In this document: in pieces, positions 23,296-36,116 of the stretch | Numbering within the stretch: the first letter of the stretch is position 1 | Layout: each line of letters begins with the position of its first letter | NCBI GenBank assembly: GCA_002633025.1 | Contig: NMRB01000015.1 | Coordinates: forward strand, 310,587-374,586 | DNA length: 64,000 nt | Direction of reading: 5' to 3' | DNA from: Notospermus geniculatus | Taxonomy: Eukaryota; Nemertea; Pilidiophora; Heteronemertea; Lineidae | Position numbers and translations under genes: made by a program | The notes under the pieces: generated by a model | Databases searched by the model: none | The model's input: the letters and a program-made list of their open reading frames with translations, nothing else | Told to the model about the DNA's origin: nothing

Positions 23296-25499
23296 GAACA
23301 ATAGGTTTCTAGCAAATGGACAATTGTTAATGGACAAGTTAAGTTACACTGGCTTCATGAATTTTAAAATAAAGGTACACATCCAACGTGATACAAATTA
23401 ATGAGAGGGTTGTTGACATTCCACAGATTACATTGATTTAATGAAGAGGAGGATTCTCATCCAATCAAGTGGTTTTATTTTACATATAAATTAAATTAAG
23501 TTTTCATGAGCAATGGTGCAGACATAATTGGTTCAAAAGCTTAAAGCAGTTTAATGGCCTATAGTGGTGCAATTTCCACGATTTCTTTGCAATAAACAAG
23601 CCCTATACTAGTATGTTATTCACAAGATATCTGCAATAACCTACAAGTAAAACTGAATGATTGATAATATCGTGGAAAAGTCAATGACCATAATTTTGCT
23701 ATCTAATTGTGTATCAATACTGCACCAAAACAGACAGGATGTCCACCACCCTACCTCATGGGTGGGGCAATTTAGTAATTAAGCACACGGTGCGCCAATA
23801 TAAATCCAGTGTCAAGTATGTCGGGATGGTCATTACTGCAAATGGCGCCGCAATCCATGGGTGAAATCGCCAAAGTGTAGAGTCGTAATTAATCAACGTC
23901 GGATAGATCAATCATTCGCGAACAGGAGCAAGACTGTTGTCTATTTCACAGAGAGAATGCCAAGTTCCATGTACCTTTCTTTACATTTCTCCTCGTAGAA
24001 ATGTGAACTTCTCCAGTCTATTTGAGATGGAATGGGCTACTTGAAAATCAATGTATTAATTTTCCAATAACATCTTAAATTTTCTTTATGAAGCCGACAG
24101 ACATAAGGATTTGTTTCAGGGGATATTAAGAGCTCTTTGTGCACGCTGATTTTCATCGAGTGAAATGACAAGGGGCATTCAAGATAAGAGTAAAGGAAAA
24201 GTCTGCCAACCAGGCATCTGTTCATGTTAGAAAACAAAAAATGCCTTAAAACATGCTTGGTGACTTAACTCCTGTGAGAACCAGTTTATACTTGACAAAA
24301 TGGTTCCACTTCCATGAAAAAGTTTGCCACGTCTCCAAGGAGTAAGCCAGTCAATTAATGAACATGAACTCAAGCGACATCAGTTTTTATCATTCAAGCA
24401 AAAATGTCAGTTTGTTTCAATGGTGTCTTGTGAGAGCACTTAATATACATTGACTCCTCAAAATGGAAGTCACATTCAATTCAAATTATGACATGTATGT
24501 CGTTGACACAAACAGAAGTAGTAGAAGAGAGTCTGAGGAATTGACAAGACTGTTATATCACACAGTGTTTTAATCAGTTTGAGATACAGTCTACAAATGA
24601 ACACCTGTCACACAGCTCTCGTCTAAGCTTGTAATAGATGGGAAAAGGACTCTATCCTTACAACAGTCTTACAATCTCCACTTGAAGTGACAGAATCTGC
24701 AATACTCTCACCATAGCTGCGGTATACGAGAGCTAGAGGCTGAAAAATGGGCCCCAACCAAATGCACTATGGACAAGACTGTTGGTATCCTTGTTGCAAA
24801 CAGGCATTAACCAACACACGATGTATACAAGAGAGTGGGCACAACGGCAAAAAGTTGGATCAATTTCACATCCAGGTTCTGCTAGATACATTTCCAAAGA
24901 TAGGAATAAGCCAAGTTTTTAGGCGACACAGGTATACTGTTTCCTCACAGAATGACTCAACTCATGATGTAGGCGACTGAAGTCTCTCGTGATGTGGGCG
25001 ACTGAAGAATACCCACATTACCTAGAAACGTCATCGGGAATATTTTACCCAGAAACTGTCATTGTGAAAAATGACCCATGCCTGTGATTTTTATATCACA
25101 AGTAAGGTGTGCTTGTGTCAACAAGTTATTGTGTCTTTAGTCCTTTCTTGCCATCAGAAGGCAACTTGCCGCATCAAATTACTTTTGATCTCCTGAGAGG
25201 TGTGAAAACTCAATGATGAGTATCGGGTAAAATATCACCAATCACAAGAAGACGGTGGTTGGTGGCCAGTGTATAAAGCTCTAGAGATCAGCTATTCCAA
25301 ACTTCTGGTGAACGGCATTCTAGGAAACTCATGATGACAGTGACAGATGACAATGTAAATCCAGAAGGAAACACTGGGAGACATCTAACCAAATCAGCAT
25401 GACAGCCATGGGGCATAGTAGTCTACCCAATCTAAAATGACAGCAATCAACCAAAGCCAGGATGTACGCCACGGCAGTCAACCAATTTCAAGATCATGC
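23296..25499. other. Non-coding stretch, nothing recognised
   Basis: AT-rich sequence without a supported gene. A short internal duplication (GATGTAGGCGACTGAAG and GATGTGGGCGACTGAAG) lies at about 24966-25008. Confidence 0.5.
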
Positions 25500-25775
25500 A
25501 TCCAAAGATGGCAGACATTGTTGTCAAGGAAATCAAGATGGCAGTTGTGACAGAGCCAAATCCAAGATGGCAGTCGTGGTTGTCAAGCAATTTGAGATGT
25601 CAGCCATGATTGTTTAGGAAATCAAGATAGCAGTTGTGATAGTCAACCAAATCCACGATGGTAGTCATGGTTGTCAAGAAAATCAGGATGGCAGCTGCGG
25701 TAGTCAACCAAATCCACGATGGTAGGCATGGTTGTCAAGTGTTCAAGAGGCAGCCATGGTTGTCAAGCGGCCATA
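25500..25775. repeat. Minisatellite, about 33/66-bp period
   Basis: Repeated phrases ATGGCAGTCATGGTTGTCAA and CCAAATCCACGATGG alternate at about 33-bp spacing, with higher similarity every second unit. Most units are imperfect. The frame 25658-25912 is a by-product of the repeat. Confidence 0.75.
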
Positions 25776-27148
25776 GGAGCCATGATAAATACAGCATCAA
25801 ACCCACGGCAAATTTGTTTAGTCAATACACGAGAGGGATAAAAAGGTCAGACTTCATATTCTACAGATGCTCTGGTAATTGGACTGGCAAATTAAAGTTT
25901 TTCTTCCAGTAGTGGTTGCAAAAAACAGGAAATATTTTGGGGTTAACAATATCGGCTTTATTCATCATAACAGACGCTCAGACATCCGTTATCACGAGAA
26001 CCCATTACCCTGATGTTAAATGTCTAACAGCATGAATCCCCTAAACAACCTCAAGGCAGGAACATCCCGAACTCTCTACCTCATTACACCGATGGATGAA
26101 AGTTGTTACCTCAGGGATTGACTTCCACTTCCACTCCAACCCTGTTTTCCATATTTGACATGACACCTTGATCTCATAGGATGCTGAATTCCCATCCCAC
26201 CCTGTCTATTGTAGTACTGGTTATATCAGGCTAACATATATTCTGACGGTGTATGGTGGTACTTCAAAATGGTAGTTCTGTCTGAAGACACCCAGCATCT
26301 CATTTAACCATCATGGCATAGTGCACAGCTCTGGCTGACCTGATTAATGTTCAGGGGTACCACATGAGGAAGGTTTGTTGCATTCTGTTACCAAAGATGA
26401 CAGGTATAGATCCTCAAACCTGAAAAACGATTTTCTGTCGTCACCAGCACCTGATATTCACTTTCTTTGTACCTAATATAGAAACATAACAATACTTGGT
26501 GCTGGAGCGAGTCTGCTGGAAGCTGACATTATGATGAAGCCCCAACCTGTGGTACCAGACACAATGGTTCGATAATACTGGCATACAAAGAAAGTCTGAA
26601 GAATATTTACTCAATAAGAAACTGTGTGTCGCAGGAGTTGTCCTGAGGTAAGCATTTGGAGACATTTATCCCTTGCAATGTACAAAGTACACAAAGGCTA
26701 CACTGTCAGTGTTATTTCCTCCTTTACACAGTCAACAAGCAATGTAGGCCTATTTCATTCTTATGATGTTAAAGATTCTGTACAAAGCACTTAAGATTCT
26801 GTAAGGAAATCTCTGTTCAATACATGGTGGAACAGACAACAGGATTGGTTCTCTGATTACTCAATAGTTTCTTTCCAAAGAAGACAAATACCAAGTCGTG
26901 TCTGGTGCTCAGGCGTAAAAATGTCATGGGATGTGACCTTTCTGAAACAGTAATGCAATCAAAATGACCAACATGCAGCATGATTGAATTCTGATAACAT
27001 TGTTTTAGACTAGAAGGTCATTTAGGTTTCATCAAAAATAGATGGTTTCATGTATAGGTCTTCCTTATTTTCTGTTTTTGTGACTCAACAAAACTTCTTG
27101 GTGCCAAAGAGAACCAAAGGAAGACTAGGCTATCAAGGAGCCCTGATA
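25776..27148. other. Non-coding stretch, nothing recognised
   Basis: No gene, RNA or repeat structure recognised by eye. Confidence 0.5.
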
Positions 27149-27216
27149 CCCTAGTAGTTATCATGTCTGCCTGCTGCTTGGCACGCAGCAGGTGCAGGAT
27201 TCCAATCAAACCAGGG
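27149..27216 (+). mobile_element. tRNA-like element or tRNA pseudogene (GGC anticodon loop)
   Basis: The 7-base ends CCCTAGT and ACCAGGG pair with one mismatch, like an acceptor stem. CCTGCTGC (27170-27177) and GCAGCAGG (27185-27192) form an 8-bp stem around a 7-nt loop TTGGCAC, which puts GGC at the anticodon position. The B-box region reads GGATTCCAATC, close to the consensus, but the T stem does not pair properly. The D arm is poor and the total length is 68 nt. It is more likely a tRNA-derived SINE head or pseudogene than a working tRNA. Confidence 0.45.
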
Positions 27217-29505
27217 CCATTTGGGGTCAATCATCCCTGGTTTTCCACATTTGCCCAAAAGGGACATCAAGCTGTGGTTCCTTTGCAAGGGCAAGTAGAA
27301 GATCGACCTCATCCAAGAGAGGAACGTGCGTAGTTTGAGACAGCCTTTTCCATACTTAGGCTACCAGGGCCAATAATGCTTCAGCTTCAGCCCTGATGGA
27401 ACGACTAGGAAGCCTGATGTCCGATACGAGAATGTCGGCCAATACCACATGTCGAAACATAGAAATAGCTTATCGCCTAATTGGAGACATGAGGCTATTG
27501 ACAATGAGTCAATAACAAAGAAGAGATGTCTGCTGTCGGCATTCACGTACCAATTAAATGGCTGACAAGGGACGAGAGCGATTTCACCAAGTACTAATGC
27601 ACTAAGTGCTTCTTCTTAGGATGTAAAGCTCTATACTGTCCCACACATCACTATCAGATCTTCCCAACTGCTGGTAGCATAGAATCATCAACAAAACCTC
27701 ACACAAAAAAACATGTGCTCATACAGAAACTTGCCACTCCTATATAATCACTATAATCACTGTGGCATATTACGTATGGTAAACGCTATTGTAATTACTA
27801 ATGTATATATTCATTATCAATGTTGTGTATGATGACAGCTTTCCAAAGCCTCCACTTTTCCAACATCATTTTAAGAAGCCCACTCTGTATCAAGATTTCC
27901 AAATATCTGGCTTCATGACACAGCAGTACTAACAATAAAATCAGCAAAATATTCAGTATCTTCCCTTTAGCAGATGCCTCTTAAGGAGGACAACAAAGTT
28001 ACTAAAGAACACCTCCAATAGGTAATGTTTTTTTCCTGGGAAATTTTCTATTGACATGTCATCCTGCGTTAGACACCTCACTCTTCAGGGTACCCAAGTT
28101 CTGTCCCATTAGAATCTTAGATTGAGGGGTTCCACGAAATACACAAGCCACAACAGCCGCTCGGAAGAGAAGAAAGAAATACACAACAGGACAATTTATT
28201 TGCTTGCATCATAAAGGCATCTCCTTCTGCAACATTTTACAACCAGCTACCATCCAAAAAAGCGACCACTTCAAGTGTCCAGGGCAGCTACGTTTGGCTC
28301 AGTGTACTGTCCATTAAGAAAGTAAGTGTTCACAATAATTTTGGCTTCAGAGTGAAAGCTTCTGGACACATTCCAGAAAAGGTTACTACCAAATATGATT
28401 ATGGTATGAAGTGCTAGAAATGTCGCTGACCATGCATAGAAAATGCTGAGAATCTTGTCACAGAGGTCCAAATGTACTATCTGGCAAACCAACTTTTTTG
28501 AAATCTGCCAAAGGCCATAAATATCGTGGACACTTTCCTTTCGCAAAGACTGTACATTCCAATACATTAATGGATTCATAGAGCTCAACTCATGAAAATA
28601 CATAAGCTGGAACGAATTGATGGGGTATCAGGGGTTTTTCCTGCTTCTATAGTTGACTAGACTGGCAAATTAAATGCTTCTTTGCTGAATCATCCTCTAT
28701 CTGTAGTAGATTGAACTGGACGACAAGTGAAGGTCATTGGGATTTACTCTAATGTCGGCTTTCAAAGACCTGAGTCAATGGCTCCAGTTCATAATGAAGG
28801 GGAAAACATGGCTGCTGGCAGAGCAGAAGAGGACTATAGGATGAAGCCAGGCCTGTTGAATTGCTACAAATCTGGTTAAAAACTCGGGTCACCTGAAAAG
28901 ACCCAGAGAGAGGGCTATTAAAATGCCCCTTGTGGGTTTAATTCTGGTTCAGGCCCCTAATGTGACAGCAAAGGCAAATTTCTTTGACATTGCAGGCTGG
29001 TATCGCCACAAGCACCACTTTTGTACAGCATTTGTTGCCAAAGTTCTCCTCCGTGTTCTGCTTCATTCTGAATGTTTCCCTGCTCAGTTCTTGGGTCATC
29101 TCTTAGTGGCAGCATCCAATATGTGACACTGAGGAGATAAGCCGCCACACATCTTCCCCTATTAGGTCTTTTGTTGACAGATAGATGCGAGCGTGCAGTG
29201 TTTTCCAGATCAAGTACCCTCATTATTTAGTGAAAAATGCCAGAATATAGACACATCAATTAGAAAAAACGTGGTCATCTGGTGGTAAAATGCAGAGAGA
29301 ACTGCTGTTCTTATCCTGTAGAATTCTCGACTGTTCTCCATGGTATTCTCTGAGATGGCATGCAAATGGCTGCAGACGTTATTCCCAAGAACCATAAAAC
29401 CTATCCTGGCCATTCCAGCTGATAATTGGGCCCACTACCACACCAAAATGACCATTCTTCAGGGTATAAAGGGTGGTCCCAAAAGATACTCATTGATGTT
29501 TTCAG
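27217..29505. other. Non-coding stretch, nothing firmly recognised
   Basis: The 110-codon minus-strand frame at 28271-28603 contains a hydrophobic patch. Its codon use is indistinguishable from background and no splice signals support it, so it is not called. Confidence 0.45.
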
Positions 29506-29764
29506 GGGGGTCGGTGCTGCGAGCGGTGCTGCCCAACTGAACAGAGCAAAGACGTATCATGATGTTCGTGATGCAGTGCAGCAGGAAAGAAACATCCAAG
29601 AAGTACAACCGCCCATAGCGCCTCCCAAGAGCGGTAGTTCAGCAGGTTCCTCGACATTACAACTGATTAAATATGCCTTGTTAAGAAATAAACGATCCTG
29701 TGTTGTTTCCAGGAGGAAAGGCTTTGGAAAACTGAGAAGTTGTCAATTTCCCAGGAGACAATAA
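29506..29764 (+). CDS. Candidate terminal coding exon
   Basis: Directly after GTTTTCAG, a frame runs 85 codons to a stop at 29762-29764. Its first half is rich in Ala, Gln, Pro and Ser (it includes QPPIAPPKSGSSAGSS) and reads like a disordered protein tail. The second half is basic. A possible second acceptor, TTTCCAG, lies inside it. A poly-A type signal AATAAA lies at 30200-30205. Another exon-like piece (29904-29993, an ATG opening 30 codons to a GTAAGA donor) lies between them and is hard to reconcile with this being the last exon. No family recognised. Confidence 0.2.
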
Positions 29765-29993
29765 TATTGCTAATGCTGCTGTACCTGTGAAAAATTATTT
29801 GTAAACTCATTCTTCTAACATGAATTCATGGCAATTTCTTCGTCATAACATCTAGCACAAGTTCCATGAGTATATATGTATCTCTTATTGTTGGAACAAT
29901 TCCATGACTGAAACGACTCCCAGCAGTACCAGTAGTGCCATATTCCGTGAGATGAGCGTCACAGCCAGTGAGGAATGCCACTGCCTGCTATTG

Positions 29994-32307
29994 GTAAGAA
30001 GATGCAGCAGAGCCGGTGCAGACGGAACGATTAGAATCAGACAAGGAGGGTACTGTGCCACTTTCCTTGTTTATTATGGATTATTATTAAGATAGATAGA
30101 TAGATTCTGGAGGATTTTGACAAGAGATTAATTGGGATTTTCTAGGACTTCGAAATTAACTAGGATTCAACTTTTTTCTTGTGGAAAGCTCAAAGTGGCA
30201 ATAAAAACAGTGAAATTGACACTGGAAATTATTGTGTGAAGTAGCTTAGGAAAATAAGTAAGTGTAACTATTCTGACTTTTCCAGAAGTTGCTTCAAATT
30301 ACATTTCAACATTTAGAGTTTGCCTCGACATCATTTCACATTTCAGCAAACACCAAAGCAAGCAACATTCTTTTAAGCATCTTATCTTCAATATTTCCAC
30401 AAGTTGTGCAACTCCTTTCTCCCTGCTCCCCCAAACTGTTTCCCTTATAGTCATCTGTCTCAGTCATAGGGCAACATATTTTCTGATACTTTTGAAAAAG
30501 AACAACTTTTTCAGTGTTTTAATATAAGGTACACATTGTGCAGTTAGTCTTTTCCACAAACTGTATTGGTGATAGGTGAATTTGGGGGTTTACTTTTGGG
30601 TTTGAAGGGATTTGATTGTACTGGGAAGGTCTGGGTACTGCTGTGAGAGTGAGCCCACAACCTAACATGAGAACTGGGCTATTCTCCAGTAGAGAGAATC
30701 AGGCAAATTTCACCCTGATTGATCAGTTACAAAGACATGGGTATCTGACAGAAAACTTTTATTGCATATTTATAGAGAAACAACCCCCAGAATATCTTGC
30801 GTGCATTTTAAAAGACAAAAGACCACACCTAATTGACTCTAATGCTGGTAACGGAGTTACTCTCTGATTAATTCCGTTACTGCAATAACAATTGCTTACA
30901 TCACCATAAAGTGTGGTGTTCTTTCAATTTTTATTACATGGTAGTTGATGCTGAGAGTACATGTAGTGTTTCAATAGATATGGAACATAACTTTATACTA
31001 GATAACATAGTTTTTTATAATTTGCGAATCAATGTTGAAAATTACCATTAAAATGTAATTCTGTTACTGGAGAATTGCCCATCTGTGACTTTCATAACAC
31101 GATGCCGCTATGCCAGTCGTGTTCACAAGTTGTAATAATGATGTCATCACTTTATACCCTGTTGGCAAAACATAAGCATGAGAGCTCCAGGCACAACAAG
31201 ACAAGTACGAGGCAAAACACTTAATGAAATGAATCCAACACAGAAAGTAACCCATAAGGGCTGTTAAGTGACTTAACACACAGCAGTCGGCATTTCATTC
31301 CAGTCTAATGCATGACACTGTGTGTTTGCTTCATCTAAATTTATAGGCTCGAATGACCCATAATTATTCCATAAAATAACTGAAGAAATTGATGATGACA
31401 AGGGAGACTCAACAGGAATCTAATTCCTTATATAACACTCCACCTTCTTCTCTTGTACGAAAATCAAATGAGTGTTTCAATCAATGTGATATATTCGCTC
31501 AACAACAGCTTGTTCCAGCAGCAGCAGCATCTAAATGAGATTGTCTCCATTTTCATATTTAACACTTCGACTGCACCCATCCCTATGCTTGATGCAGGGG
31601 GAACCTGAGATTCGATAGTCATAATGACTGCATTAACCAAGACAGTTGGCGATCATAATTCGCTCTTTCAGGGCTTATCAGGCAGTCTCTACATCATCCT
31701 CCCCAACCTATTGTGTAGTAGACCACAAAGGGTTAAAGAAATCAGCACTAATGGATTGCTTTAGGCATGGTTTGTGATAAAAGTGGAAAGAAACTCTTGT
31801 AGACGACCACTCCTTGTCAAAACAAAGGAAGACCTTTTAGTACCAGGGGGTTTTCACAGGACAAGTTGCGTGGGTTGTCCACAGAGGACGTCACAGAGAT
31901 TAGGGCAGCTATGGTTTCATATAATTGACTGCAAAGGGCAGTTCTCCATGCCTTCTGATGGTGAAGGAAGTAATAGGGGGAGCATACCGGTAGTTAACTG
32001 GAACATTGCCCTTTAAAGGCCCTGCTCCATGCGAGAATAATTTTCTCTCAATGGGCAATTCACCATTGTTGGTTTCCTGGCAACTAATACACCGAGACCA
32101 TGAGAAAGACACGGACGACACCCCATCCTAGATTTCTATAGCTGAGTTGCCCACAGAGAGCCAATTCACATGTGGAAATGCACCTTACTTTACATTCCTG
32201 TGCACCAAGTAGTGATAAAATAGAGCTATTATACAGTAATCGACTATGTTCCCATGATGATACTGTCATTTACAACTGGAAGGCAAAGAGCTGGGGAAGG
32301 ACAGCCT
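29994..32307. other. Non-coding stretch, nothing recognised
   Basis: A short AGAT microsatellite (about four units) lies at about 30093-30105. AATAAA occurs at 30200. No gene recognised. Confidence 0.5.
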
Positions 32308-32378
32308 GTCCGAGTGGTGCAGGGGAAATTGAAGACGTCTGTCACTGCTGAGTGTCTGGGTTCAACATCTAGATGGAC
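32308..32378 (+). mobile_element. tRNA-derived SINE fragment
   Basis: GTCCGAGTGGTGCAGGGG at 32309-32326 resembles the 5' half and A box of a serine/leucine-type tRNA. GGGTTCAACATC at about 32358-32369 resembles the B box. The middle does not fold into a complete cloverleaf. The ends are approximate. Confidence 0.4.
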
Positions 32379-33316
32379 TAATCACTCAGATGATAAAGAA
32401 AGTACTGGACCCAGTGATTCCAATGGATTATACTTTGGTGGGCAGGTTTCTTGTACGTGAGCACTAACCTAAAACTACTCATGCCAAACATTCAGACCAA
32501 ACTACACAAAACTAAATGAATCGCTATTAACAGGCTATTTTTACCACAACAGATGAGTATTAATACAAATCATTGATTATAAGACTTGTTCATTAGCCGA
32601 CAAATCAATCACTCAGTCGATGGCCCACCATGACACATATTTTTCAAATACGAAGAAAAAAACGAAAATTGCCACAATGAGGATTGATTTACTATGTTAC
32701 TGTTGTAGAACGTATCTCCCGCTGCACCTGGTCAGATCAAATTTCTCTTTGTGCTTGATAGCGACCACTTTTTTCTTATTCCTCCAGGAAATCAACAAGA
32801 TTCTCCGAGTATGGAGAAAAGACCTCTATTTATGCATCATCTTTAATGGACAATGAGTCAGCGTGGTGCGGTAGAAATATCTGAGGTTGAACTTTGATTC
32901 CCAATATCATTTTTGGACCCAAGAAACCCTGTAGACCTAGTTGGCAAATCAAAAATCAAACTGGATCAAAAAGTTGAGCTCGTTGACGAAGGAATAGGTG
33001 CATGTGTACCAAGTTTGAGATCAGTGGTTTTTGCAGTCACGAGAGCAGCTATTATGTACATTACATCATAAAGAATGAAAACAATTGATGACAAATGCAG
33101 CATCATCAGCCATGATATGTACCTCAAAGGTTAAAGTGAAACATAACACAAAGTGTATCCATAACCTATGGTGGTAACACATCACAAGTGTAATTCAAAG
33201 TGTCTCCATGAATACTAAGTAACAATCATTAGCATGTTCAAATATTGTAATCCTGAACAGAGCACGGCAAATTGCCTTCGTCATGTTGAATTTAGAGCGA
33301 TTTGCAGAGAAGTGTA
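32379..33316. other. Non-coding stretch with a faint tRNA-like piece
   Basis: Near 32860-32905 a GTGGTGCGGTAG phrase followed by TTTGATTCCC may be a very decayed tRNA-derived element. Nothing else recognised. Confidence 0.4.
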
Positions 33317-33573
33317 AAGGCCCGTCTACACGATCATACATTTGTTCAAAACATCATCATACATTTGTATGATGATGTATGATGATGTCCAAGCTTGTTG
33401 TGGATTTCCGTCGACACAATGCCGCTAAAAGTTTGATCATCATCATACGTGTTGGATGCTATTCAAGCTTGTTGGGAAAACGGTCCACACTGATCATACA
33501 TTTGTCCATGAACATCATCATACAAATGTATGATGATGTTTTGAACAAATGTATGATCGTGTAGACGAGCCTT
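33317..33573. mobile_element. Fold-back element (MITE-like), 257 bp, nested hairpins
   Basis: Terminal inverted repeats of about 60 bp: the left begins AAGGCCCGTCTACACGATCA and the right, reverse-complemented, AAGGCTCGTCTACACGATCA. Both run on through CATACATTTGTTCAAAACAT. Inside, CATCATCATACATTTGTATG is itself palindromic, and a diverged copy of the end (GTCCACACTGATCATACATT) sits at about 33483. The element is thus a nest of inverted repeats. There is no coding frame. The superfamily is undetermined. Confidence 0.8.
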
Positions 33574-34074
33574 AAAACAAGTGGTATCACGCTTTAATAC
33601 AAACCATAAATGTGCAGTTTTTATGCGACGCCAACAAAGAAACATAAATCATTACTTTGGACCGAAGGTGTTAACTCTGATCTGCCAAATGAAGGAAAGC
33701 ATTCAAAACACAACATAAATGAACAGGAAAATTGGTTTAAAGACATTAGGAAGCAAGAAAACTGCAGTTTTCCAACTGATTTGTTAGATAGCAGTCCTGG
33801 TAGTGTCTGATAAACAGTCTCATTATATGGCACACCTAATTAAATCCATGAACATATCAACTTTTCTGACTATGCAATTAATTAGTTTCTCCAGAAGATT
33901 AAGCATACTCTATGTGCAGTGGCATATGGAGCAAGAGCTAAGAACCAGTGATTACCTGAGGATGGCTTCAGCAAAACCTTGCTGCTGGAGACATTTTTCG
34001 AGGATGCCGATTGTAGGAGACAAGGATGAGACTGAGAGAGACTCGCAGTCAAAGTGACAGAATCAGCCAAACTC
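33574..34074. other. Non-coding stretch, nothing recognised
   Basis: No supported gene or repeat between the fold-back element and the minisatellite at 34075. Confidence 0.5.
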
Positions 34075-34375
34075 CTTGCTAGTATCGAGACCTCCAAAAC
34101 CCCTTGCTGGCATCAAGACCCCCATACGACCCCTTGCTGGCATTAAGACCCCCTAACTTCTTGATGGCGTCAAGACCTCAAACCCTAGCTTGCTGGCATC
34201 AAGATCCCTATCACATAGCTGATCAAATACACCCCCAAACCCTTGCTGGCATGAAGACCACCAGACTTCTCGCTGGCATCACACCAAACCTCCTGCCGGC
34301 ATCAGGACCCCCAAACCTCTTGATGGCAGGAAGACCCAAACCCTTTGTGGTATCTAGATCCCCACACCATCCCTT
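34075..34375. repeat. Minisatellite, about 10 units of about 28-31 bp
   Basis: Units share CTTGCTGGCATCAAGACC followed by a C/A-rich tail (CCCAAACC type), with substitutions and length changes in each. The frame 34104-34409 that spans it, with repeated ASRPP-like peptides, is a by-product. Confidence 0.85.
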
Positions 34376-34437
34376 GTTTCCAAAGCAGAATTCATCCTCA
34401 GTTCATTAACGAATAACTGAAACCAGTCCCTAAAAAC

Positions 34438-34624
34438 TTTCAATGCATTAATTAGATAGCACTAATTATTAATTAGCCAAACCAACCAGGACTAATTATC
34501 AATGCAAATAACCACATTAGATTTTTCCACCCAGTTTCTGACATTATTTACGCATGTTGATGATAATGCAAGTCATAAACAAAGAGAATACGTACGCTAA
34601 ATGGTCTTGCTTGGTCTAATTAGT
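34438..34624. promoter_or_regulatory. Homeodomain/POU-type site cluster
   Basis: TTAATTAG or CTAATTA cores occur at about 34448, 34462, 34470 and 34492 and again at 34618-34624. A perfect octamer ATGCAAAT lies at 34502-34509 and AACAAAG at about 34580. Homeodomain proteins bind TAATTA and POU proteins bind ATGCAAAT. The density over about 60 bp is higher than elsewhere in the window, but the DNA is AT-rich and chance clustering is possible. No nearby gene is identified as the target. Confidence 0.25.
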
Positions 34625-35611
34625 ATCATTTTTCCTCATGGGGTATTAGCATAAATAGATCAAAGCCCTTTAATGGTATTATCTACAAGAATTAACTCAA
34701 CAAGATCATACTTTATTCCATTCTGCAAATTTTAATAGTGTGCAATGTGCGGTGACGTAGGGAGCGAGCGAGCACTGAGTGTGAGTTCAGTTGAACTTAC
34801 GTGTGGGCCATTTCAATTCAAGTCAGGAAAAGGATTTGAAATTAACGGGGAAAAGAAACTTCCCTGGGCAGGCCTATTGAGAGAGTAACAGCATATCACT
34901 GGTGTCTGTCTTAACCAGCAACTAGTCTTTGGCGAGGAACCACCACTTCGAAGGCGAGACAAAATGCAAGCAGGGTCTGACAAAACATGAAATTGATGGG
35001 ACTAACGTCATCTGGGCAGCTTACTAATATCACAACTCTCCTTTTGTGTGCATCTCTGTTCAAGCAAAATCAGCTATCGCTGCAGCGAATTGCGGTTTGA
35101 TGTCCCTCATTTGGACCTGCCAAGACTAATGAAATGATTGAACACTGGTCATGTCTTCGGAAACAGAACAATTACATCCTAATAAGACCTTGATTACCCA
35201 AGACGATGACGACCTGAAGTCAACAGAGCTAGATTTGGACAGGAATAAAGGCCGATTTGTTCCATAAATCTCCTATGCAGAATGTCACTTCTCATTTGGT
35301 ATGACTGGAAAGATTGTCATGTGGCATCTCGTTCAGCAACGAGTTGAAGCTTCTCCTTCACTTTCAGGAACAAGTTGGAAGTTGAGTGCCAAAAACTTCA
35401 GGCCCACTATTGGTTCCATAGATGACCATGCCATCTGTTCTATCACATGACAAATAGGTCCAAAAGGGTTCAAGTCCTCACCCTCCAAAATAATCAGTGC
35501 TTTCCGCTTCATGTTATTACCCCAGTCTATCAAGAAGTCTCTCAGGGGAGTTCAAGGAGCAGCTCATTCAGCACATTACTTCATCCTTTTAGATCACTTG
35601 AGTACAAAGGG
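34625..35611. other. Non-coding stretch, nothing recognised
   Basis: No supported gene or repeat. Confidence 0.5.
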
Positions 35612-35685
35612 GCAACTCGGCCATGAATCGAATCCATGACCTTTTGGTCTTGAGTCCTTGACTTCTCTGCCATTAGGCCTATGCA
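35612..35685 (-). mobile_element. tRNA-derived SINE fragment
   Basis: On the minus strand TAATGGCAGAGAAGT (35675-35661) resembles an A box and GGATTCGATTC (35635-35625) a B box, followed by CATGGCCGAG. No full cloverleaf forms. It is probably the head of a tRNA-derived short interspersed element. The ends are approximate. Confidence 0.4.
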
Positions 35686-36116
35686 GCAGTCCAACTTCGA
35701 GCAAACAGGAGGCAACCTTTCAAGGATTTTTATTCTATCAGTCCTTGTCAGCAACCAGAGACAAATGCAGGACCACTTGGATGGCAGGCCAGTGTTTAGA
35801 TACCATTGTCTGATAGTGGCTAAAGAGCGCCTCCCTCCAGTATGTCTTGACCTTTCTGAAACCAGTACAGGGAAGGATACGTCAAAAGATGATCAGGTGG
35901 CCTGCAAGTACGACTTGAACCCTGGATTGCATTAGCAACATCAGTCAAGTCAGAAATGAGACAGCTCTTGTCAACACAAAGCTATTAGCACTGTCAACAG
36001 ATGACTTTAGCCCGCCTGTTGTACATGGGCTACATTTGCAACACTGGTACATCAGAAAGCATCTTTTGAAAAGAGACAACCGTTGTCATCAAAAAAGCTA
36101 TTAGTCTGGTCAACAC
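35686..36116. other. Non-coding stretch, nothing recognised
   Basis: No supported gene. A possible B-box-like phrase in reverse orientation (CGACTTGAACCC) lies near 35911 but has no partner A box. Confidence 0.4.

Noticed and set aside
28271-28603. 110-codon minus-strand frame with a hydrophobic patch
   Set aside because: Third-position use looks random, no splice sites or homology are recognisable, and there is no second copy to test conservation.
35911-35922. Isolated CGACTTGAACCC resembling a reversed tRNA B box
   Set aside because: No A box at a suitable distance, and no stem structure.
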